DNA of 64,000 nt from Bacteroidota bacterium (GCA_018268015.1 JAFDXJ010000041.1:1-64000); one strand, 5' to 3'; numbered from the stretch's first letter, positions 8,313 through 17,479 are shown. Numbers and translations: made by a program. Notes: generated from the letters alone by a model not told the origin.

Positions 8313-9782
8313 TCAGGGTGTAGTGTTTTTCAATTTTGATTCGATGATCTGGTCATATTGCTCAAAGCTGAGCTTTTTTGCAATAATTTTTTTATTTTCA
8401 TCCAGCAAATAAGTAGTGGGGGTCTGTGTGATATCAAATAACTGACGAAAATTTGGTTTAGCGTTTTGTTCATCAGCTAAACGGCCTTCCCGGGGTTGCC
8501 AGGCATGTATCCAACCGTTTAAATGGTGTTCAATAATAAATTTTTCCCAATCCGGTTTTGTATTTTCATTGGTGTTTACGGCAAATATTTTTACACCCAG
8601 GCTTTTCCATTTATGTTCATATAATGAATCCAGTTCGGGTACCTGTTCCTGGCAGTGGCTGCAAAGTGGATCCCAGAAAATGACAAATGTGAAAGGCGCT
8701 TTGATCGCATATAAGGAAGCCTCATTGCCGGAACTGTCCACCAGGTCAAGTTGCGGAGCAGCATCTCCCAACTGATTTGCAATAAGGCTATAAGCCCGGT
8801 CAAAAATATATTTTTTCTGGCTTGCATTCAACCAGCCGGTATCCCCTTTAGAGAAATAATGATCAAATAAGAAAAGGAAAACTTTATCCTGTCCCATGAT
8901 CTGAGGATTGATATATTTATCTGTAAATTTTGCCAGTAAATATTGAAACATTTTTTCATTGGAGCGGGATGAGAGCAACATATAATTGATGGCATCAATT
9001 ACAGAATCCGGCTGTTGAGAAATATAATTATCCAGGTAATCATTTATCTTGGAATCGAAAAAGGGGGTGTGTAATAAACGCCCGTCATAGAAATTGACCT
9101 GATCCCAGAAATGTTCTTTTACATATTGCCAGGGATAGGCAGAATCTTTGGTACCATCAGGTTTTACGGGCATGGGAGGAAAAGAAGGCACTTTCACTGC
9201 TTCAAAAAGTGTGGCCAGCATGGATTCGGGATATTGTTTTACAATATGATCGCGGTATTGATTCATGCTATCACTCCATAACTTAATCTGATCCATGATT
9301 GCCGTAGAATCTTTTTTGTTTTTGGCAGAGTGTTTCATCTCACTTTGAAGGGTATTGATTTTTGGCGCCACCTTCAAAAGATATCGCGAATAATCTGCAA
9401 ATAATTTATTTTCTGCAGAACCTTCTGTTTGAATATCAGCCAGCTGAGATGAATCGGATTGTATAGAAAAGTGTTGGGCGGAATCCATTAAAACTTCAAA
9501 TAATAAAGTTCGCTGCGGGGAAACCAAAAAATAAATGCCTTCATCCAGTTTTGCACTACCTGAAAAAAGGCCTTCGCTTTTTTCATTCAGCATACAGGAA
9601 TCTACCAGGATTTTATTTTTTCCGTAGTAGGTGCCGAGATAAATCTTAGCATTTTTATAAGGTGTTAAAGTAATAGGAATATAATAACCATTTTTTGCTG
9701 GTAAAGAATCCTGTAAATTTTTGCTATAAACGAATGTTGAGGAGAAAATTCCGGTTAAAAGAAGTAATAAGGTGAAGCGCAT
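8313..9782 (-). CDS. TlpA-like thiol-disulfide protein with N-terminal DUF4369/DUF5106-type region
   Basis: Envelope thioredoxin-fold protein of about 489 residues. The ATG at 9782 is chosen; the frame extends two codons further to a TTG. A signal peptide ends near F-V-Y-S. The first 120 or so residues resemble the DUF4369 beta-sandwich common in Bacteroidota TlpA proteins, the middle (about 140-340) is helical and DUF5106-like, and the C-terminal 140 residues form the thioredoxin fold with W-D-P-L-C-S-H-C-Q-E near residue 376 and the cis-Pro segment T-Q-T-P-T-T-Y. Two active cysteines are present, so redox activity is likely, probably as a periplasmic reductant or isomerase. It sits directly upstream of the parvulin gene in the same unit. 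Confidence 0.88.
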   Translation of the reverse strand: MRFTLLLLLTGIFSSTFVYSKNLQDSLPAKNGYYIPITLTPYKNAKIYLGTYYGKNKILVDSCMLNEKSEGLFSGSAKLDEGIYFLVSPQRTLLFEVLMDSAQHFSIQSDSSQLADIQTEGSAENKLFADYSRYLLKVAPKINTLQSEMKHSAKNKKDSTAIMDQIKLWSDSMNQYRDHIVKQYPESMLATLFEAVKVPSFPPMPVKPDGTKDSAYPWQYVKEHFWDQVNFYDGRLLHTPFFDSKINDYLDNYISQQPDSVIDAINYMLLSSRSNEKMFQYLLAKFTDKYINPQIMGQDKVFLFLFDHYFSKGDTGWLNASQKKYIFDRAYSLIANQLGDAAPQLDLVDSSGNEASLYAIKAPFTFVIFWDPLCSHCQEQVPELDSLYEHKWKSLGVKIFAVNTNENTKPDWEKFIIEHHLNGWIHAWQPREGRLADEQNAKPNFRQLFDITQTPTTYLLDENKKIIAKKLSFEQYDQIIESKLKNTTP

Positions 9783-9886
9783 GTCCAATTTTTTAATGAA
9801 AATAAAGGTATATCAAGCAAATGCAAGTTAAAGCAATGTAAAAGAAAAATAGTCCTTTAAACATTTTCCTCTTTGCAGTCAGGCCA

Positions 9887-9894
9887 TACCTTTG
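9887..9894 (+). promoter_or_regulatory. -7 promoter element of rlmD
   Basis: TACCTTTG matches TAnnTTTG exactly and ends only 4 bases before the GTG start at 9899. The expected transcription start therefore coincides with the start codon, suggesting a leaderless message. Confidence 0.6.
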
Positions 9895-9898
9895 CGCC

Positions 9899-11323
9899 GT
9901 GAGAAAGAAGAAGGCCCCGATTATTTTAAATGATATGCTGGTGCAAAACTATGCAGCAGAAGGAAAATCTATCGCCAGGAGAGAGGGTAAGGTATTTTTT
10001 ATCCAGGGCGCTGTGCCGGGCGATGTGGTTGATATTCAATTGACCAGAAATAAAAAAGACTGGGCAGAGGGTGAGGTCATTCATTTTAAAAAATATGCTG
10101 CGGAGAGAACGGAACCTTTTTGTCAACATTTTGGAATTTGTGGTGGTTGTCAATGGCAAATGCTTCCATATAAAGAGCAGTTAAAATATAAGGAGCAACA
10201 AGTAGCGGACCAGTTGCAGCGCATTTCAAAAATACCTTTGCCCGGTATCAATCCAATACTTGGTTGTGATGAAATCATTCATTACCGGAATAAGTTGGAA
10301 TATACTTTTGCCACCAGACCATTTATTCCGAAGGAAATTTTCCGGGAGATGAAAATGCGGGGTGATAGCCCTGAAAGTGCCGGCGTGGGAGGTTTTCATG
10401 CAAAAGGTATGTTTGATAAAATTGTAGAGATTGATGTGTGCCACCTGCAATCTCCTCCAACAAATGAAATACGAAAAGCTGTTGTGCATTTTTGCTTAAT
10501 GCATAAGATCCCATTTTATGACATTAAAAAGCAGGAAGGCTGGTTAAGGAATACGCAAATCAGAATTGCCCAGACCGGAGAGTCAATGGTCAATATTATT
10601 GTAGGTTTTGAACATGAGGATTGGGTGGAAAATTTATTCACCTTCCTGCAGCAAACATTTCCCCAAATAACCACATGGCTTTATACAATTAATGAAAAAA
10701 GGAATGATAGTATCGCGGATCTTGAGCCCATCATTTTTTCCGGTAGGGGATATATATTTGAAAAACTGGAGCATTATCAATATAAAATAGGCCCTAAATC
10801 GTTTTTCCAGACTAATACAAAACAAGCGGAAAAATTGTATCGTGTTGTACGTGATTTTTCTGCACTGAAGGGGCATGAAATTATTTATGATTTATATTGC
10901 GGCACCGGGAGTATCGGACTATTTTTGAGTAATAAAGCAAAACATATTATTGGCGTTGAGTTGATTCGTGAGGCCGTAGATGATGCTATTGAAAATGCTC
11001 GACTGAATCATATAGAACATGCTGATTTTTTCCAAGGGGATGTTTTAGAAGTCTGTGATCAAACTTTTTTTGAAAAACAGGGGAAGCCGGATGTAATCAT
11101 TACGGATCCGCCACGTGCCGGAATGCATGAGTCTCTGGTGAAAAAACTTCTGGAAATCGCCGCGCCAAAAATCGTTTATGTGAGTTGTAATCCTGCTACA
11201 CAGGCTCGGGATCTCGCCTTGTTGGCAGATCAATATGAAGTAGAAAAAATACAACCTGTGGATATGTTTCCACATACGCATCATATTGAAAATGTTGTAT
11301 CCTTGACTTTAAAAGAAATATAA
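9899..11323 (+). CDS. rlmD: 23S rRNA (uracil-C5)-methyltransferase, RlmD/RumA type
   Basis: SAM-dependent tRNA/rRNA m5U methyltransferase of 474 residues. The N-terminus carries a TRAM domain (about 8-65). Three Cys of the 4Fe-4S site are at C75, C81 and C84 (C-x5-C-G-G-C) and the fourth is near 181 in E-I-D-V-C-H-L. The methylase core has Y-C-G-T-G-S-I-G for SAM, D-P-P-R-A-G-M, and the catalytic cysteine near 430 in V-S-C-N-P-A-T. The start codon is GTG, supported by the TRAM reading and a -7 element 4 bases upstream. The exact target base (U1939-like, another 23S position, or a tRNA site as in RlmCD/TrmA relatives) cannot be told from sequence. The first rhomboid gene follows after 11 bases. 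Confidence 0.9.
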   Translation: MRKKKAPIILNDMLVQNYAAEGKSIARREGKVFFIQGAVPGDVVDIQLTRNKKDWAEGEVIHFKKYAAERTEPFCQHFGICGGCQWQMLPYKEQLKYKEQQVADQLQRISKIPLPGINPILGCDEIIHYRNKLEYTFATRPFIPKEIFREMKMRGDSPESAGVGGFHAKGMFDKIVEIDVCHLQSPPTNEIRKAVVHFCLMHKIPFYDIKKQEGWLRNTQIRIAQTGESMVNIIVGFEHEDWVENLFTFLQQTFPQITTWLYTINEKRNDSIADLEPIIFSGRGYIFEKLEHYQYKIGPKSFFQTNTKQAEKLYRVVRDFSALKGHEIIYDLYCGTGSIGLFLSNKAKHIIGVELIREAVDDAIENARLNHIEHADFFQGDVLEVCDQTFFEKQGKPDVIITDPPRAGMHESLVKKLLEIAAPKIVYVSCNPATQARDLALLADQYEVEKIQPVDMFPHTHHIENVVSLTLKEI

Positions 11324-11334
11324 ATCTATAACTG

Positions 11335-12108
11335 ATGACAGAATTCAGGCCCGGCCGTTTTCAAATCTTGCCCACGATCATAAAAAATTTACTGATCATC
11401 AATGTACTGGTATTCCTGGCGCAGATTACGATTGGAAAAAATACGACTTTCCTGGAAGACACTTTTGCATTGCATACCTGGCAGAGTCCACTTTTCAGGC
11501 CATGGCAATTTATCACACATATGTTTATGCATGGTGGATGGGATCATTTGTTTTTTAACATGTTTGCATTGTGGATGTTTGGCTCCGTACTGGAAAATTT
11601 ATGGGGGCCGAAAAAATTCCTGACATTTTATTTAGTATGCGGCCTTGGCGCTGCACTCTGCCACATGGGTGTGTTATATTTTGAAACACAACATTTCATT
11701 GATCAATATAATGCACTCAATCCATCTTCACCCACGTATGTTGGTGATATGACAAATTTTATCGTACAAAACAATATTTATAATGGCTTGCCATCCCAGT
11801 TTTCCAATAATATCCCCGGCTTTGCACAATTTTTATATGAGCAACGATTAAATGAGGCTACATTAGGCGCTTCAGGTGCTATCTTTGGTTGCCTGGCCGC
11901 ATTTGGATTTCTTTTTCCCAACACATATATCTACCTCTATTTTTTCATACCGGTAAAAGCAAAATGGTTTGTATTATTTTATGCAGCATTTGAATTGTAT
12001 ATGACGATACAGAAATCGGCCGGAGATAATGTTGCCCATGTAGCGCATTTGGGTGGAGCGCTTTTTGGGATCATTCTTGTCTACTATTGGAAAAAAAATA
12101 ATCGTTGA
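11335..12108 (+). CDS. Rhomboid family intramembrane serine protease
   Basis: Integral membrane protease of 257 residues with about six transmembrane helices. Both members of the Ser-His dyad are visible: S180 in L-G-A-S-G-A-I-F-G and H238 in V-A-H-L-G-G-A. The loop 1 motif H-M-F-M-H-G-G-W-D-H with the following F-F-N-M-F is also present. By family it cleaves transmembrane substrates inside the inner membrane; substrates are unknown. It starts 11 bases after rlmD and is followed directly by a second, more divergent rhomboid, then two EEP-fold membrane proteins, all on one strand with minimal spacing. This suggests one transcript. Confidence 0.93.
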   Translation: MTEFRPGRFQILPTIIKNLLIINVLVFLAQITIGKNTTFLEDTFALHTWQSPLFRPWQFITHMFMHGGWDHLFFNMFALWMFGSVLENLWGPKKFLTFYLVCGLGAALCHMGVLYFETQHFIDQYNALNPSSPTYVGDMTNFIVQNNIYNGLPSQFSNNIPGFAQFLYEQRLNEATLGASGAIFGCLAAFGFLFPNTYIYLYFFIPVKAKWFVLFYAAFELYMTIQKSAGDNVAHVAHLGGALFGIILVYYWKKNNR

Positions 12109-12151
12109 TGAAAACATTTCGCAAACATCGGGTAACTTTACACAAGACAAA

Positions 12152-13063
12152 ATGAAAGTAGTTCACCGGACATATAAAAATAAGATCACACTGGGGCAGG
12201 ATAATAATTCACTGGTTTGGCTGGTTGCAGTCAATGGTGTGATGTTTATCATGGTCGTTATGATCAAAATAATCTATCAACTTTCCATAGATAGTAATAT
12301 CGCAGCTGAAGAAACTTTCTATCGTGAATTTTTGCAATGGCTTACTCTTTCTGCGACTCCCGGAGAAGCGCTTACCAGGCCCTGGACTTGGTTTAGTTAT
12401 ATGTTTGTTCATGAGCAATTCTGGGATTTGTTAAGCAGTTTATTATGGCTCTGGGGATTTGGATTCATTTTGCAAACATTATCCGGTAATGATAAAATGA
12501 TTCCTCTTTATTTATATGGAGGTTTTATTGCAGCAATTATTTTTGTTGCAGGAAATAGTTTATTTCCCAATCTCCCGCACGCAGGTGTATTTATGGGAGC
12601 AAGTGCATCCGTCCTTTGTATAGCCATAGCAGCCACAACACTGGCGCCCAATTACCGTATTTTTCCAATGATCAGTGGTGGAATCCCACTATGGTTGTTA
12701 AGCGCAATTTTTTGCATCATTGACCTGATGAATATTTCCAGTGAGGGACCTGTGTTATTAGCCGCACATGCATTTGCCGGTTTAGCAGGATTTATTTTTA
12801 TTACTGAATTAAATAAGGGCAGGGATTGGGGTGCCTGGATGAATCGCTTTGCGGTATGGGTAGATCATTTATTTAAGCCTGAATCGAAACCTGTATCTCA
12901 AAAACTTTTTTATAAAGCTGATCGAAAACCATTTGTAAAAATAAACCGGAGTACACAACAAAATCTGGATGAGATTTTGGATAAAATAAACCAAAAAGGC
13001 CTGGATTCACTCACTGATGATGAAAGAGATTTTCTCAATAATGCCAGTCAGCAAGATATATAA
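12152..13063 (+). CDS. Second rhomboid-family membrane protein
   Basis: Divergent rhomboid of 303 residues from the ATG at 12152. A longer frame from 12053 would overlap the first rhomboid by 56 bases, but the extra 33 residues are polar and have no family look. The dyad appears kept as S151 in F-M-G-A-S-A-S and H206 in L-A-A-H-A-F-A-G, though the usual G-x-S-G reads A-S-A. The loop 1 motif is Y-M-F-V-H-E-Q-F-W-D in place of H-G-G-W-D-H. The C-terminal 50 residues are cytoplasmic, ending in D-E-I-L-D-K-I, G-L-D-S-L-T and D-E-R-D-F-L, a tail I know from Bacteroidota rhomboids. Activity is plausible but less certain than for the first copy. Confidence 0.85.
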   Translation: MKVVHRTYKNKITLGQDNNSLVWLVAVNGVMFIMVVMIKIIYQLSIDSNIAAEETFYREFLQWLTLSATPGEALTRPWTWFSYMFVHEQFWDLLSSLLWLWGFGFILQTLSGNDKMIPLYLYGGFIAAIIFVAGNSLFPNLPHAGVFMGASASVLCIAIAATTLAPNYRIFPMISGGIPLWLLSAIFCIIDLMNISSEGPVLLAAHAFAGLAGFIFITELNKGRDWGAWMNRFAVWVDHLFKPESKPVSQKLFYKADRKPFVKINRSTQQNLDEILDKINQKGLDSLTDDERDFLNNASQQDI

Positions 13064-13077
13064 ATGAATCGCTTCGG

Positions 13078-14214
13078 ATGAAAAAATTTCTTTTTATTAG
13101 TTGGATTATTGCCATCATTCTCTTTAGTATTTTTTATTTGATTGCATCCTTTTCTGCGTTTATTTCTCCTGATTTATTTTCTTATACAAGCATTTTTGCT
13201 TTGGCATTTCCTTACCTTTTCATTATAGGCGCTCTCTTATGCATAGCCGGGTTTTTTATTCATAAAAAATCTGCTTACATACTATTGGCCATCTTATTTT
13301 GTGGCTCCTATAATCTGGTACATACGGTTTCTTTTCATGCGCCAAAGGCATTTACAGCAGCTAAAGACAGTACCACTTTACGCATCATGACCTGGAATGT
13401 GCAAAGCTTTGATAGCTATTTGCTTAAGCATAAAAATAAAGATGGCTACAAAACGAACAGGTCAGAAATGTTGCAATTGATCCTGGATTACAATCCTGAT
13501 GTTATTTGTTTCCAGGAATACCTGGATTATGAAAATACCAAAAAGCGCCGGTCTATTCATAATGATCTTTTCGCAGCTGGCTATCCTTATGCCTATGCAT
13601 CTAATGAAAAGTTTATTGAAAGCAAACGCAAATTCGCAGCTTATGGGGGCACAGCCATTTACAGTAAATACCCGCTAATAGATAGTGGCAAACTGAAACT
13701 GATAGATAGTGATGTTGGTAAACAGGAATATATGATTTATGCTTCCTTGATTTTTAATCATCAACCCGTACGCGTCTTTACGGCTCATCTTGCCTCTTAT
13801 TATATATATTCAGATACGACCGACCAGACTGAAAATGGGGGAAGTATATATCAGATTACTTATGACCGTAAACTTTCTGTTCAATCAAAAATCCGCGAAA
13901 CCGGTTTGACGCATCTCCGGGAAGCTAAAATGATCCGGCAGCAGATAGATGCAAGCCCCTACCCGGTGATATATTGTGGGGATATGAATTCCACTGCCTG
14001 TACCTATCAATACCGCTATTTGAAAAATGATTTACAGGATGCCTTTTTACAAAAAGGTTCGGGAATAGGAGTTACATTCTATAAATTATTATATACCTTA
14101 AGGATAGATTTTTGCCTGGTCAATAAAAATATGCAGGTACTCCAAAGCGTTGTGGGAAAAGAAAAACTATCAGATCATTATCCGGTAATCAGTGATGTAA
14201 AATGGAGTAAATAG
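13078..14214 (+). CDS. Membrane-anchored endonuclease/exonuclease/phosphatase (EEP) family protein, copy 1
   Basis: The 378-residue protein has two or three N-terminal transmembrane segments (about 5-90) and then an EEP (DNase I-like) domain. Catalytic motifs are present: M-T-W-N-V-Q, C-F-Q-E-Y (metal Glu), T-A-H-L-A-S, G-D-M-N-S-T (Asp/Asn pair), and the closing S-D-H-Y-P-V. The family includes nucleases, sphingomyelinases and inositol phosphatases; with membrane anchoring and a likely periplasmic domain, a lipid or nucleotide phosphodiester substrate is as likely as DNA. It starts 14 bases after the rhomboid stop and is followed by a second copy of the same architecture. Confidence 0.88.
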   Translation: MKKFLFISWIIAIILFSIFYLIASFSAFISPDLFSYTSIFALAFPYLFIIGALLCIAGFFIHKKSAYILLAILFCGSYNLVHTVSFHAPKAFTAAKDSTTLRIMTWNVQSFDSYLLKHKNKDGYKTNRSEMLQLILDYNPDVICFQEYLDYENTKKRRSIHNDLFAAGYPYAYASNEKFIESKRKFAAYGGTAIYSKYPLIDSGKLKLIDSDVGKQEYMIYASLIFNHQPVRVFTAHLASYYIYSDTTDQTENGGSIYQITYDRKLSVQSKIRETGLTHLREAKMIRQQIDASPYPVIYCGDMNSTACTYQYRYLKNDLQDAFLQKGSGIGVTFYKLLYTLRIDFCLVNKNMQVLQSVVGKEKLSDHYPVISDVKWSK

Positions 14215-14237
14215 ATCTTCATTTTGTATTTTTACGT

Positions 14238-15356
14238 ATGGCATCTACGGTCCGAAAAATCTTTAAGCGTTTCTTTATAGGCCTCAATTTAGTGGTTTGT
14301 GTATTATTTTTAATAGCCTGCCTGTCACCCGTTATGAGTCCTGAGGACTGGTGGCCGATCGGATTTTTCTCTTTAGCCGTACCTTATTTTATTATTATCA
14401 TCATCTTTTCAATCATCTTCTGGCTAATAGTAAAGCCCATTCTGGTGCTTATTCCCGTAATTACTTTGCTTATTGGGATCAAACAAATCATCGTCCTGTT
14501 TGCCTGGCATCCAACAGCTGATTTTATGGATAAAAAGGCGTACAATTCACTACGCATCGTTGACTGGAATGTAAGTAGTATGTATGGATTAAGCAATAAT
14601 GCAGATAAAAGAAAGCATAACCGTACAGAAATAGCTGATGCAATCATAAAGTACGACCCCGGCGTCATTTGTTTACAGGAATTCAATCATTCTTATAGCG
14701 GGAAAGAATCTTCGAATAATATTGGCTTATTTTCTGCCAAATATCCCTACTATTTTTTTTCCAGGGATTATACAAACAGGTCCAAGAATTATGCATCCGG
14801 CTGTATCATCTTTTCCAAATACCCGATTATAGATTCAGGAAAAATCAATTATCCAAAGCATATTGCCGAGAGTATTATTTATGCCGACATTCTCAAAGAT
14901 GGCGATACCGTCCGCATTTATACGACCCATTTGCAATCTTATAAATTTACTCCGGTAGATTATGATGATATGGAAAAAATAAAAGATCCCGGAAATGAAA
15001 CATTAGAAGCCTCAAAAAATATTATACAGAAAATGAAAGCGGCATTTGAGAGAAGGTCCGTGCAATCGGAAACACTGAGCCGGTTTGCAAGTCAGAGCAC
15101 CCATCCATCCATCATTTGCGGTGATTTTAATGATGTGCCTAATTCTTTTACCTATTTTAAATCAAGAGGCAACAGGCAGGATGCTTTTTTGAAGCAGGGA
15201 TTTGGTATTGGCAGCAGTTATTTGTCCTTGGCGCCTGCTTTGCGCATCGATTACATTTTCCCGGACAATACTTTCCAGGTAATGCAATTTGATATGGATG
15301 ACCAGGGACTGAGTGATCATTCAATGCTCATTGCAGATATGCAATTGAAAAAATGA
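14238..15356 (+). CDS. Membrane-anchored EEP family protein, copy 2
   Basis: Tandem paralogue of the previous gene, 372 residues, with the same N-terminal membrane segments (about 10-90) and EEP domain. Its motifs are D-W-N-V-S-S, C-L-Q-E-F-N, T-T-H-L-Q-S, G-D-F-N-D-V-P and S-D-H-S-M-L, so all metal and catalytic positions look intact. The two copies differ widely outside the motifs, which argues for an old duplication. A near-consensus -7 element (TATTTTTA, 14227-14234) lies three bases before the ATG, so this copy may also be transcribed alone. Substrate unknown. Confidence 0.88.
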   Translation: MASTVRKIFKRFFIGLNLVVCVLFLIACLSPVMSPEDWWPIGFFSLAVPYFIIIIIFSIIFWLIVKPILVLIPVITLLIGIKQIIVLFAWHPTADFMDKKAYNSLRIVDWNVSSMYGLSNNADKRKHNRTEIADAIIKYDPGVICLQEFNHSYSGKESSNNIGLFSAKYPYYFFSRDYTNRSKNYASGCIIFSKYPIIDSGKINYPKHIAESIIYADILKDGDTVRIYTTHLQSYKFTPVDYDDMEKIKDPGNETLEASKNIIQKMKAAFERRSVQSETLSRFASQSTHPSIICGDFNDVPNSFTYFKSRGNRQDAFLKQGFGIGSSYLSLAPALRIDYIFPDNTFQVMQFDMDDQGLSDHSMLIADMQLKK

Positions 15357-15428
15357 TTATCTTCGAAAAATGAACCGTTTTTTATGTCATTTTCTTCGCG
15401 TTGATTCCTGCTGTTGAGGCTGCTATAA

Positions 15429-15436
15429 TATCTTTG
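15429..15436 (+). promoter_or_regulatory. -7 promoter element of cysS
   Basis: TATCTTTG matches TAnnTTTG exactly. It lies 44 bases upstream of the cysS ATG, leaving a leader of about 40 bases. Confidence 0.55.
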
Positions 15437-15480
15437 CCCCGGTAGTATTTTTCATTCAATATTTTAATAAAATAAATTTC

Positions 15481-16971
15481 ATGCCTTTAAAAATATATAA
15501 TTCCTTATCCAGGAGAAAAGAACTATTTGAATCACTGATTCCCGGAATGGCTGGCATGTATGTCTGCGGGCCTACGGTAAGCGGTGAAAGCCATCTCGGG
15601 CATGCCAGGCCTTATATTACATTTGATGTAGTGTATAGATATTTAATGTATAAAGGTTTTAAAGTTCGGTATGTAAGAAATATTACGGATGCAGGCCATT
15701 TTGAAGAAGAAGGTCGTGAAGCAATTGATAAAATAAATACACGTGCAGCCCTGGAAAAAACAGAGCCCATGGAACTTGTGCAAAAATATACGAACTTATA
15801 CCATTGGGCAATGAACCAGTTTAATTGCCTGCCTCCTTCAATTGAGCCCACTGCTACAGGACATATTATTGAACAAATTGCGATGATTGAGGAACTCCTC
15901 CGGGCAGGCTATGCCTATGAAGTAAATGGCTCAGTCTATTTTGATGTAATGAAATATTCAGCACATTATGACTATGGTAAACTGAGCGGGCGTATTCCGG
16001 AAGATTTACTAGAAACCACAAGACAGCTGGAAGGCCAGGAAGAGAAAAGAAATAAAGCAGATTTTGCACTTTGGAAAAAAGCACCCGCTAAACATTTAAT
16101 GCGTTGGAAAAGCCCATGGGGAGAGGGTTTCCCCGGATGGCATATTGAATGCTCTGCCATGGCAACGAAGTATCTGGGAAAACAATTTGATATCCATGGT
16201 GGTGGCATGGACCTGCTCTTCCCTCATCATGAAAGTGAGATCGCGCAAAGCACGATCTGCAATCAGGTTGCTCCCGTAAAATACTGGATGCATAATAATA
16301 TGATTACGATCAATGGAAAGAAAATGGGCAAGAGTTACAATAATGTTATTACCCTCAGCCAGCTTTTTTCCGGAGACCATCCATTATTGGAAAAGGCGTA
16401 TCATCCTATGGTGATTCGGTTTTCCATCCTGCAAACTCATTACAGAAGTACTTTCGATTTCAGTAATGAAGCATTACAGGCTGCAGAAAAAGGATTACGC
16501 CGTTTATGGGATGCCTATACCACTTTGCAAAGTCTGGGAAGAATGGATGACCAAGGCAAAACAGATCGTGGTCTAGATGAGAAAATAAATATTTTGCTGG
16601 AAGGTTTTGAAGAATTTATGGACGATGATTTCAATACCGCCAAGGTACTGGCCAATATGTTTGAACTGGTTCCATACATCAATTCAATGAAAGATAAAAC
16701 CATTCTCCCGGAAAGTTTGACGGATGAAACCTGGAGGAAAATGAAAACGTTTTTTAAAATATTCATAGAAGAAATCTTTGGCCTTCAAGCTCCCGGGCAA
16801 ACAACAGATTCTAAACTGGAAGATGTTTTGCAGGTGTTGATTGATTTAAGAAAAATAGCAAAAGCAAAAAAAGACTTTGTTACCAGCGACCGTATCCGTA
16901 ATGAATTATCCGCGGCAGGAATTTTATTAAAAGATGAAAAGGATGGATCAGTGAGTTATAGCATTCAATAA
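15481..16971 (+). CDS. cysS: Cysteinyl-tRNA synthetase
   Basis: Class Ia aminoacyl-tRNA synthetase that charges tRNA-Cys. It has 496 residues, the normal size. Visible are the first zinc cysteine in M-Y-V-C-G-P-T-V, the HIGH-type motif H-L-G-H-A-R, the further zinc-site segment W-H-I-E-C-S-A-M with the H-G-G-G-M-D-L and H-H-E-S-E-I-A-Q-S block, and the KMSKS-type motif K-M-G-K-S. The C-terminal anticodon-binding helical domain ends in R-D-x-I-R-N-E-L-like sequence (T-S-D-R-I-R-N-E-L). It is a single gene with its own promoter; the convergent merC follows after 12 bases. Confidence 0.96.
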   Translation: MPLKIYNSLSRRKELFESLIPGMAGMYVCGPTVSGESHLGHARPYITFDVVYRYLMYKGFKVRYVRNITDAGHFEEEGREAIDKINTRAALEKTEPMELVQKYTNLYHWAMNQFNCLPPSIEPTATGHIIEQIAMIEELLRAGYAYEVNGSVYFDVMKYSAHYDYGKLSGRIPEDLLETTRQLEGQEEKRNKADFALWKKAPAKHLMRWKSPWGEGFPGWHIECSAMATKYLGKQFDIHGGGMDLLFPHHESEIAQSTICNQVAPVKYWMHNNMITINGKKMGKSYNNVITLSQLFSGDHPLLEKAYHPMVIRFSILQTHYRSTFDFSNEALQAAEKGLRRLWDAYTTLQSLGRMDDQGKTDRGLDEKINILLEGFEEFMDDDFNTAKVLANMFELVPYINSMKDKTILPESLTDETWRKMKTFFKIFIEEIFGLQAPGQTTDSKLEDVLQVLIDLRKIAKAKKDFVTSDRIRNELSAAGILLKDEKDGSVSYSIQ

Positions 16972-16983
16972 GCATGGATATAC

Positions 16984-17388
16984 CTAATGGTTACAATCAT
17001 CGGAATGACAATGTTGGGCAGCACGGCATAAACGATAATTATAAAAATGAGCTCCTACAATGAGTAATACGGCCGGGATTAATAGAAGGATGTGAAATTG
17101 ATGCCATATTTCTTTGGCAAATAAACAAAGCATCCCTGCAGAAAAAATAAAGAGCGGCCATTTATTATGATGATGTTTTTTCCAGCCATGATACAAAGAG
17201 ATTGTACCTATACAAAACGCTAATGCAATCATAAACAATTCAAACTGTAAATTGTCTATGATATTAATCCCGAAAAGAGGTAAAGTAGTAAGGAACAAGG
17301 GAAGTACCGCACAATGTATGGCACAGGCCAAGGAAGCACTGACGCCCAATGCATCCCAGTTAATTTTCCACAGATCCTTCTTTTCCAT
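16984..17388 (-). CDS. MerC-domain integral membrane protein
   Basis: Small four-helix membrane protein of 134 residues. The first helix carries the MerC cysteine pair in C-A-I-H-C-A-V-L-P, and a second, Cys/His-rich cluster closes the protein (C-R-A-A-Q-H-C-H, D-D-C-N-H), suited to binding a soft or borderline metal. MerC was named as a mercuric ion transporter; in Bacteroidota such genes lie without mer operons and the metal is often unclear. No other mer gene is here. The promoter (-7 at 17393-17400) is overlaid by a perfect palindrome (17405-17423), and a Fur-family regulator gene lies nearby on the other strand, so metal-responsive repression is a reasonable inference. Confidence 0.85.
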   Translation of the reverse strand: MEKKDLWKINWDALGVSASLACAIHCAVLPLFLTTLPLFGINIIDNLQFELFMIALAFCIGTISLYHGWKKHHHNKWPLFIFSAGMLCLFAKEIWHQFHILLLIPAVLLIVGAHFYNYRLCRAAQHCHSDDCNH

Positions 17389-17392
17389 GGAA

Positions 17393-17400
17393 CAAAATTA
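17393..17400 (-). promoter_or_regulatory. -7 promoter element of merC
   Basis: The minus strand reads TAATTTTG, an exact TAnnTTTG match, 4 bases before the ATG at 17388. A -33 type TTTG (17420-17423) stands 19 bases upstream, the usual spacing. Confidence 0.7.
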
Positions 17401-17404
17401 AATC

Positions 17405-17423
17405 TTTGCAACAAAGTTGCAAA
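17405..17423. promoter_or_regulatory. 19-bp palindrome, candidate Fur-family operator
   Basis: TTTGCAAC at 17405-17412 and GTTGCAAA at 17416-17423 form a perfect 8-bp inverted repeat around AAA. It fills the spacer and overlaps the -33 element of the merC promoter, the classic position for a repressor site. It also lies 80 bases ahead of the SCO gene, and a Fur-family gene is encoded at 18157. Which regulator binds is inference. Confidence 0.7.
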
Positions 17424-17479
17424 ATATAAAACCTTAAAATTTTACCATTTCAAGAAAGCTATATGGCTTTTGAATGATG

